This document shows, one piece after another, positions 8,139-14,707 of a DNA stretch of 16,411 bases. Source of the stretch: Pavlovales sp. CCMP2436 (Eukaryota > Haptophyta > Pavlovophyceae > Pavlovales); NCBI GenBank assembly GCA_026770615.1, contig MU631420.1:72791-89201 (forward strand). The letters run 5' to 3'. A program made the translations under genes and the position numbers. The notes beneath the pieces are model-generated. The model was not told the origin of the DNA. It did not search any database and saw nothing but the letters and a program-made list of their open reading frames with translations. Positions within the stretch are counted from its first letter, which is position 1. Every line of letters starts with the position of its first letter.

Positions 8139-11100
8139 TCACTGCGGCCCGAAGCGGTGCTCCTCGACGCACTCGGTGCAGCGGAAGAAGAGGTACGAGG
8201 CGGTCGAGATCACGCCGCGCCGCTCGAGCCACGAGGCGGTACGCGCGGCCGCGGGCGTGCGCACCGAGCCGCCGTTGGTGTACTCCTCGGGCGCGCAGTC
8301 GAAGCAGTAGGTGATGGGGCAGGCCATGCAGTGCAGCAGCACCCCGTCCGCGTCCGAGGACTTGCGCGAGCATTCGAGGCACTCGTGCCACGGGCAGCGC
8401 CAGAGCCCGCTTGGCACCTCCTCCAGCCCCAGGCAATCGGGGTGGTACACGCGCGGGCAGACGGCGCACTCGAGCAGCTCGCCGCCGTCCATGCAGGAGA
8501 AGCACGAGTTCTCGTGGCGCAGCTTGGCACGCTTCGTGGTGGCCGCCTCCAGCGGGGGGGCGTAGCGCATGGCCTTGACGCGCTGCCGCTGGCCCGAGCT
8601 GCTGCCCCCGGCGGGCTCGGCGGGCTCGGCGGGCTCAGGCGCGGGCGGCTTTGCGGCCTTCTTGCCGGTGCCCACGAACCCCGGGTCGAACCCCGGGTCG
8701 TCGCGCCAGAGGCCCACGCGCGAGTCCCACTTCTTGCCTACCTGCGGCCGGCCGCGCGGCGCCGTGTGCGGCCCCTCGTCCCAGCCCGACGAGGCGGGGG
8801 CGGGGCGCGGCTCCTGCGGCAAATCGTGCGCCTCCTCCTCCTCCTCCGTCTCCGCATCCGCGCCCTTGGGCTCGCCCTCGGAGACGTTGCCTTTGCCGGG
8901 CGGCGAGCGTGCGGCGACGGGGGTGCTCGAGAGACCACCCTCCTCTTCCTCCTCCGAGCCCGCCGCCGCCGGGCCCGCCGCCGCCTGGGCGACAGGGGGC
9001 GCCGCCCCGCCCGCCGCAGTGGAGCCAGCCACCTCGTCAGCCGGGGCCGCCGCCGAGCTCGCCGCCGCCTGGGCGGCAGGGGGCGTGGGCGCGGGCTCGG
9101 GCGCGAGAGCGGGCTCGTCGAGCGCGAAGACGGGCGCGGAGACGACTGCCGCGTCGCGCGGGGGCGCTAGTGCGTCCGTGAGATCCTCCTCCACCTCCTC
9201 CTCCTCCGGCACCAGCTGCTGCACCCCCGCCGCGGCCTGCGCGTCGAAGGGGCTCGCTTCGCGCCACACGCCCGCGCGCGCGTCCCACGCCTTGCCGAGG
9301 GGCGGCCGGCCGCGCGGCCGCGTGACGCCACCCGCCTCCTCACCTCCGGCGGCGGGCGGCGGCTTGGGCGGCTTGGGCACGCCCGGCAGCCTCGGCTTGG
9401 GCGGTGGCTTGGAGAAGGCGAGAGGGTGCTCGGTGTGGTTCGGGTCGTCGCGGTAGGCGCCCGCGTGCGAGTCCCACACCTTGCCCGTGGGGGGGCGGCC
9501 GGGCGGGCGCGCCATGTTCGCGTCCACCGCCGGATTGCCGACGCCGGCGGGCGGCGCGGCGGGCGGGGTGGGCTTGGGCTTCTTCTTCTTCGGCAGGTCG
9601 CCGTCCTCGGGCAGCCACACGCCGGCGTGCGAGTCCCATCGCTGCCCTTTGGGCGGCCGGCCGAGCGGCGCCTTGTTGGGCCCCTTGGAGAGGACGGCGG
9701 CGGGCACCAGCGCGCCCTGCGCCACGGCTTCCTTCACGATGGAGGCTTCGACGAGGGAGGAGGCCTGCGCGGGGGGCGCCGTGGTGACAGTGGCCACGAC
9801 GGCGGTCTGCTCCGTGATGGAGGCGGCCAGCACGGGCACGGAGTCGGCGTCGCGCAACGCGTCGTGCGCGAGCACCACCGCCACCACGCCCCCCGCCACC
9901 GCCACCACCGGCGCCTTGCTTGCCTTGCTTGCCTTGGGCGCCTTGGGTGCCTTGGGTGCCTTGGGCGCCTTGCCGCCGACCACCACGCCCTCCACGACCG
10001 CCGGCACGCTGCCGCTCGCCGCCGGCGCACCCTCAACGGGTGCCTCGCCGCTGGTGAGCGCGGCGGCGGCTGCGGCGGCGGCTGCGGCGGCGGCGGCGAG
10101 CGCGGCCGCCTTGGCTGCGCGCGCGGCGGCGGCGCGCGCGGCGGCGGCGGCGGCGGCCTCGGCGGCGAGCACGGCCGCCACCGCGCGCGCCGCCTCGACA
10201 GCCACCTCGAGCTCGGCCGCGGCCGCAACCACCTCAGCGTCGGCCTCGACGAGCGCGGCCGCCTCGGCGAGCGCGGCGTTTGCGGCGCAGGCGACTGCGT
10301 CCTCCTTCTCCGAGTCGAGGCCCCCCTCCTCGTCCTCGTCCTCGTCCTCCTCCGACTCCTCGGCGCGCGCGTCGGTGCGCACGTCCGCAGGGCGCACCGC
10401 GTCGAGCATGGCGTCGTAGTCCGCCGCGGCCCAGGGCGGGCGCTGGTCGGCGGTCGGGTCGAAGACGCGCTCGGCCCCGTGCGACAGCATCTTCCACAGC
10501 TCCGCCACGGAGCACTTGGCCATGCCCGACTCCGCCTCCGCGCCCGCCTCTGCCTCCGCGTCGTCGTCGGTCAGCCCGCCCACCGCGGAGGCCTCGCCCG
10601 GCTTGCGCACCACCAGCGCGTCGAGCAGCAGCTTCTGGCGCGCGCGCAGCAGCACGCGCTCCTCGAAGGTGGACTCGGCGATGAGGCGGTACACCTTGAC
10701 CTGTGATAGCGATATTGGCAGCAAGGAGAACACGAATACTCAGATTTTAGTAGAGCTGATGATAATGAGAAACATCAGAATCAGAATCAGAATTAGAAGC
10801 ACAACGACAACAAGAAATAGAAAAGTACCTGCTTCGTCTGGCCGATGCGGTGGGCGCGGTCCTGCGCCTGGAGGTCCACCTGCGGGTTGTAGCACGTGTC
10901 GTACAGGACAACTGCGATGGGGGGGGGGATTGGGATGGGGTGTGTGGAGTAAAGGCATTATTCATATTGTTGGGGGGGGGGGGGGGGGGGGCGGGGCACA
11001 GATCGAGCAGAGGGCGGGGGGGGGGAGTTTGCCGGCACTCAACTCACTCTTGTTGTTATTATTCTTCTTGTTGTTATTATTGTTATTAGTCTGATTGTTA

Positions 11101-13300
11101 TTATTTGATTGGCACTCACCCACGTCGGCGGTGGCGAGGTTGATGCCCTGCCCGCCTGCGCGCGTGCTAATCAGGTAGATGAGCGCCTTGGACTTGGGGG
11201 CGTTGAACGCGCGCTGCACCCCCAAAAAAAAAAAAAAAAAAAGGATGAATATATGAGCGCCTTGGAATTCGAGGCACTACACCAACAGCACCAATATGAT
11301 TATTAGGACACCTAGTGCCACGCAGAGTTGAAAGGCGCACAGTCGTAAAAAAAAAAAAAAAAAAAAAGGTGGACACCCAGCACGCACCATGTCCAGTTCG
11401 CGCGAGATGCGATTGGTCTTCCCGTCCAGCCGGAAGTAGGCGCTGCCCAGCGCACCCCAGTTCTCCTGCACGTACTGCTCCAGCGCGTCGAGCGTCAGCG
11501 TGTACTGCATCGTGAGAACAATAGCAGGTAGGCAGCAGGCAATGGGTCAGCTTCAAGTCCCCGCAACAAAAAACAAAAACAAAAAAAAAGTACCTGCGAG
11601 AAGACGAGGATGCGCGAGCCCGCTGCCTTGGAGCGGCGCAGCAGCCGGTCGAGCAGCGCCAGCTTGCCTGACGCCGCCACGAGCGAGCCGCCGCGTAGCC
11701 CGCGCAGCGCCGCCTCGCTCGCGCGCGCCTGCGGAGCGAGGTGCGTGTTGTCCGTCGGCTGCGCGGTGATGAAGGCCGCACCTACTGCGCGCGCGGCTGC
11801 CTTCTTGGCGGCGAGGCGCTGGCGGTCGATGTCGAAGATGATGGCCTTGGGGTGGTTGCACACCTTCTGCAGCTGGCTGATGCGTGAGATGAGCTGGCGC
11901 GCGTTGAACACCCCCGCGGCCACCTGCGCCTTGACGGCGTCCTTGTCCTTGAGCAGCGCGCGGTACAGCGCGCGCTGCAGCGCGGTCAGCGGCGGGCGGA
12001 GCAGGTACTCCACCTTTGGGCGCAGGCTAGTCTCCACCTCACTCTTCACGCGGCGGAGCATCAGGCACTCGAGCAGACGGCGCACCTACGCACACACGCA
12101 CACGCACAAGCACACGCACACACAGTCGCCGAGTTTCAGTATTTTTTCTATTTGTTTGATACGTCGGTGAGTGACGGGTGAAATGGTGAGGGGGTAGGTG
12201 AGAAGGTGAGGGGGGCGGGTGCAAAGGTGGAAAGGTGAGGGGGACAGGTGAGAAGGTGAGGGGGGCGGGTGCAAAAGGTGAGAGGGGGGCAAGCGCACCT
12301 GCGCAAGCACGCTGCGGTCCTTCTCGCCCATCGCGCTGCCCGACGCGAGCTTCTCCAGCTCGGCGCCCGCGCTCTTGTCCAGCACGCCGGCGGGCAGCAC
12401 GTAGGCGAGTAGCGCCCACAGCTCGCCCAAGTGGTTCTGCAGCGGCGTGCCCGTGAGCAGCAGGCGGAAAGGCACCTTGACGCGCGCGAGCGAGGCGCAG
12501 AGCGCCGACTGCGCGTTCTTGAGGCGGTGCCCCTCGTCGATGGAGATGGTGGAGAAGAGCAGCTGCTCGCAGAAGAAGGCCTCTTCCGCGCGCAACGTGT
12601 CGTACGTGGTCAAGTAGATATCGAACTCGCCGCCCAGCACGGCCGGGTCGGAGAGCAGACGCGCGCGCTCGCCCTGCCCGCCATGCACCTTGCAGAAGGT
12701 GAGACCAGGCGTGAAGCGCTTGATCTCGTTGGCCCAGTTCTGCAGCACGGGCAGCGGCGTGACCACGAGGTGGGGGCCGGGCTCGCCAGAGGCCTTGAGC
12801 GCGCCGAGGAAGCTGAGCGTCTGTATCGTCTTGCCCAGACCCATCTCGTCACCTAGGATGCCGCCCATCCCGCTCGCGTACTGCGCGAGCAGCCAGTTGA
12901 TCCCATCAATCTGATAGGCGCGAAGCGTCGCGTTGATGTAGGGCTCCGTCCCGTCCACAACCGCGGCCTCGAAGGCGGGCGGCTTAAGCTTGCATAGCGC
13001 GGCCAGGCGCTCGCGCGCGACGAAGGGCACGAGGCTCTCGCGCTCGCGCACAAAGAAAGTGGAGGATCTAGCCTTGAGCGCCTTGTGCCCCGCACTCACC
13101 GCCTGCAGGCGCGCCTTGAGCGCGGGCTTGCCGTTGCCGAACGGTGCGCCGTTGCAGCAGCTCGCACACTTCCACGCCTTCTCGGGCGGACTGCGGAGGC
13201 CAGCGCACTCGAGGTGGAAGCGGCGCGGGCACGTCTTGCATCGCAGGAGGTTGGTGCCCTCTGCGTCCCCGCGGCACACGTCGCACCACTTGCGTTCCAT
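8139..13300 (-). CDS. SNF2-family chromatin remodeling ATPase with PHD fingers and AT-hook repeats
   Basis: Predicted nuclear ATP-dependent nucleosome remodeler of the ISWI/CHD-like class, 1449 residues from six exons: 13300-12299, 12085-11594, 11504-11388, 11213-11120, 10911-10829 and 10700-8139. The spliced length is a multiple of three. It begins with a PHD finger (C6, C9, C21, C24, H29, C32, C45, C48). The first ATPase lobe has Walker A DEMGLGKT (151-158), a DEGH box and [10 protein letters not shown]. The second lobe has [25 protein letters not shown] and [12 protein letters not shown] bridge like that of ISWI/CHD proteins ([11 protein letters not shown]) follows. The long last exon has acidic, poly-Ala and KAP-repeat regions, four AT-hook plus WDS motifs, and a C-terminal PHD-C5HCH pair. 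I saw no chromodomain, SANT or SLIDE domain. The first ATG is at 13300; an upstream exon cannot be excluded. Confidence 0.92.
8205..8520 (-). other. C-terminal PHD plus C5HCH-type zinc finger pair of the SNF2 protein
   Basis: Translated on the minus strand, this starts with [16 protein letters not shown], then YHPDCLGL and [13 protein letters not shown], followed by a second set of Cys residues ending in [13 protein letters not shown]. The CPWH-C-x2-C linkage and the short second finger resemble the PHD-C5HCH module of NSD histone methyltransferases, which reads histone tails and binds partner proteins. A last C-x2-C lies in FRCTEC just before the stop. Confidence 0.8.
8698..9672 (-). repeat. 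Four dispersed copies of an AT-hook joined to a GK-WDS-G-W motif
   Basis: The copies lie at about 9607-9672, 9444-9513, 9258-9320 and 8698-8760 on the minus strand. The shared pattern is RGRPPxGKxWDSxxGxWR. Each copy starts with an AT-hook core (GRPP or GRPQ), then has G, a basic residue, W-D-S/A, G and W or Y, usually followed by acidic residues and proline. Linkers are Pro/Lys-rich or acidic and do not resemble one another. Confidence 0.85.
10701..10828 (-). other. Intron 5 of SNF2 gene (128 bp)
   Basis: Phase 0, with donor GTACTT and acceptor ATCACAG. Splicing joins HRIGQTKQ to [16 protein letters not shown], the standard end of the helicase core. The plus strand is A-rich with repeated CAGAAT words, like intron 2 of the copper ATPase gene. 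Confidence 0.88.
10912..11119 (-). other. Intron 4 of SNF2 gene (208 bp)
   Basis: Phase 1, with the consensus donor GTGAGT and acceptor ATCGCAG. Splicing gives [16 protein letters not shown], the conserved motif V region. The interior has a run of 20 G on the plus strand (10972-10991), other G tracts, and a TTGTTATTATT-type repeat at about 11050-11105. Confidence 0.88.
11214..11387 (-). other. Intron 3 of SNF2 gene (174 bp), with two long homopolymer tracts
   Basis: The donor GTGCGT follows RELDM and the acceptor GGTGCAG precedes RAFNAPKSK, phase 0. On the plus strand it has A runs of 19 (11224-11242) and 21 (11347-11367). It also holds a 14-bp copy (11253-11266) of sequence found in the neighbouring exon at 11179-11192. 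Confidence 0.88.
11505..11593 (-). other. Intron 2 of SNF2 gene (89 bp)
   Basis: Phase 0. The donor GTACTT leads directly into a T-rich tract and the acceptor is GATGCAG. Splicing joins ILVFSQ to [12 protein letters not shown], matching the family pattern FSQ, then LD-LE. Confidence 0.88.
12086..12298 (-). other. Intron 1 of SNF2 gene (213 bp)
   Basis: Phase 0, with donor GTGCGC and acceptor CGTAG. The exon after the acceptor also starts GTGCGC, so AGGTGCGC sits at both ends. The intron contains a 30-bp block at 12196-12225 repeated exactly at 12246-12275 (50-bp period), and a short CA-rich tract near 12091-12123. Splicing joins SVLAQ to [12 protein letters not shown], as expected for SNF2 proteins. 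Confidence 0.85.
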
Positions 13301-13565
13301 GTTGAACGCGCTTCCGCGAAGTTCCAAGTCTCCCGCTTTGCGAATCTGATGGCACTGGACATTTATTTATTTTTTAAAAAGTACATCTCGGCCCCCGCTT
13401 TCCAGCCTCCGCGGCCCGGCATGATTTATAATTCATGAACCCTGTAAATTTAAATGTTATGATTAAAATTGCCAATAAGCACCAGACTGTGTAGATCCTG
13501 GCTGGCAGCTATCATTGCGAGTTTTTTAGTTCAGCTTTATAGGCAGTAAATAGTTTTACTACAGT

Positions 13566-13730
13566 AGGGTGTCGCGGGCGATAAGAAGCCGTGGTTTGAA
13601 GATGCTGAGCCTCGTTTTTTTGCATTGTTTGTATATAATTTGAATCCCTATCATAAATATAATTTAAGCAATTTTAAGCATTATTTGTATTTAGTTTGCT
13701 CAGAAGCCCAGCCTCAAGCTCAAATGTCGT
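13566..13730. mobile_element. Diverged inverted copy of the MITE-like element
   Basis: Read on the plus strand, this starts AGGGTGTCGCGGGCGATAAG and continues through GCTGAGCCTC, TTGCATTGTTTGTAT and AGCATTATTTGTATTTAG to CAGCCTCAAGCTCAAA. It follows the minus-strand reading of 13977-13817 for nearly its whole length. The far terminal repeat is missing or degraded. Confidence 0.65.
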
Positions 13731-13743
13731 ATACCTTTCACTG

Positions 13744-13816
13744 CCCCACCCCCCCTTACACACCCACACACGCACACACACACACCCCCCCTTACACACA
13801 CACACACGCACATACA
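13744..13816. repeat. CA/C-rich microsatellite
   Basis: Runs of CCCCCCC alternate with ACACACAC and CACACACG words, immediately left of the MITE-like element. A matching tract follows the element at 13978-14040. Confidence 0.9.
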
Positions 13817-13977
13817 AGGGATCGCGGGCAATAAGAACGGCGCTTTTTGAGGCTGAGGCTGAGTTTCTTAGCATATTACATACAAACAATGCTTCAATTT
13901 GTTTAAATTACATACAAACAATGCAAAAAAGAGGCTCAGTTTCTTAACACGACGGTTTCTTATTGCCCGCGATCCCT
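13817..13977. mobile_element. MITE-like element, 161 bp, with perfect 21-bp terminal inverted repeats
   Basis: Bases 13817-13837 start AGGGATCGCGGGCAATAAG, and 13957-13977 are their exact 21-bp reverse complement. The inside has an 18-bp direct repeat (13875-13892 and 13907-13924) and repeated GAGGCTSAGTTTCTTA words. It encodes nothing. It lies between CA-rich microsatellites, and no clear target duplication was seen beyond TAC near each end. A diverged copy in the other orientation lies at about 13566-13730. Confidence 0.7.
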
Positions 13978-14080
13978 GTACACACACCCCCCCATACACA
14001 CACACCCTTACACACCCTTACGCACACACACACACACCGCTACCACTACCCCCCCCCCCCCTACCCCTTATCCCCCCCCC
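13978..14080. repeat. CA/C-rich microsatellite and poly-C runs
   Basis: TACACACACCCCCCC, repeated CACACCCTTA words and long C runs (about 14050-14061 and 14072-14081). It mirrors the tract on the other side of the element. Confidence 0.9.
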
Positions 14081-14316
14081 CATCCACGCTGCAGCCCGCG
14101 CCCTGCACGCGCAAACGAGCTCTCGACATTCAAAACCCCATCGCTTCCCAGCGATACGTCACCGCTGGGATCACGAATGGACTCGCTTGCTCGCGCACTG
14201 TCGGGTGGCCCCACGTTGCGCAGCGACTCCAGCGCTTTGTTTTCGGCTTCCTCATCATCCACCACTTCTACCAGCTCCCCACTTCGGCGTAGCGCGTAGG
14301 AGCCTGCGTCGGAGCG
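14068..14316 (-). other. Possible coding fragment or exon of unknown identity
   Basis: A minus-strand frame is open for 82 codons and reads as an acidic, hydrophilic peptide in its middle (SGELVEVVDDEEAENKALES) before degrading into Gly/Arg sequence. There is no ATG in this frame. TTAG just upstream could be a splice acceptor, and GACGTATCG inside could be a donor. It might be a 5' exon of the SNF2 gene, a gene relic or chance. I do not recognise it. Confidence 0.25.
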
Positions 14317-14531
14317 CTAAGATCAGCCTGGCTTGAACTTGAAACGTACCGCCAGCCCAAACCCCCCTACATTAGTATATAAACCCTGATCGCCCGGGCG
14401 TGTTATTCCGTTGTGATTTGAAAACTAGTTCAACAGAAAAAACAGGGGGTCGCGGGAAATTAGTTCTAATTTCATCAAAAATTAATAAGAAAAGTTCAAG
14501 TTTGAATTTTTTACAGGGAACTATATTAACT

Positions 14532-14705
14532 CCGGGTTCGTCATTGTACATTAACTTTCCCCTTTAATAAAGCATCAGGGTATAGCAATTCGAATGAGCA
14601 GAACCATGACATTTGCCGGGTTTGTCATTGTACAGTAACTTTCTCCATTAATAAAACTTTAGGGTACTGTAGATCTATTCGACTGAGCAGAACCATGACA
14701 TTTTC
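14532..14705. repeat. Imperfect tandem repeat of about 84-89 bp, two copies
   Basis: The first copy starts CCGGGTTCGTCATTGTACA at 14532. The second starts CCGGGTTTGTCATTGTACA at 14616. Both continue with TTAATAAA-like words and end in GAGCAGAACCATGACATTT. They differ by scattered substitutions and an indel of about 5 bp. They lie just upstream of the right-hand gene and may be part of its promoter. Confidence 0.85.
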
Positions 14706-14707
14706 CT

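Larger units (their letters stand above)
13301..14531. other. Repeat-rich intergenic region upstream of the SNF2 gene
   Basis: AT-rich DNA with a MITE-like element and its diverged copy, CA microsatellites (13744-13816 and 13978-14040), poly-C runs (about 14050-14080) and a GC-richer island at 14090-14330 that may hold a minus-strand coding fragment. The SNF2 promoter must lie within its left part. No complete gene was found here. Confidence 0.65.

Noticed and set aside
9426..10706. 426-codon open frame on the plus strand
   Set aside because: It is a shadow of the SNF2 last exon, with Gly/Arg/His-rich low complexity. The sense strand carries the helicase end and the AT-hook repeats.
13744..14080. 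CRISPR-like or telomere-like array
   Set aside because: The CA and C-run tracts have no constant repeat with unique spacers and no telomeric unit. They are simple microsatellites.
14444..14456. Third copy of the MITE end (AGGGGGTCGCGGG)
   Set aside because: Only about 13 bases resemble the terminal repeat. The following sequence does not match the element and no inverted partner was found.
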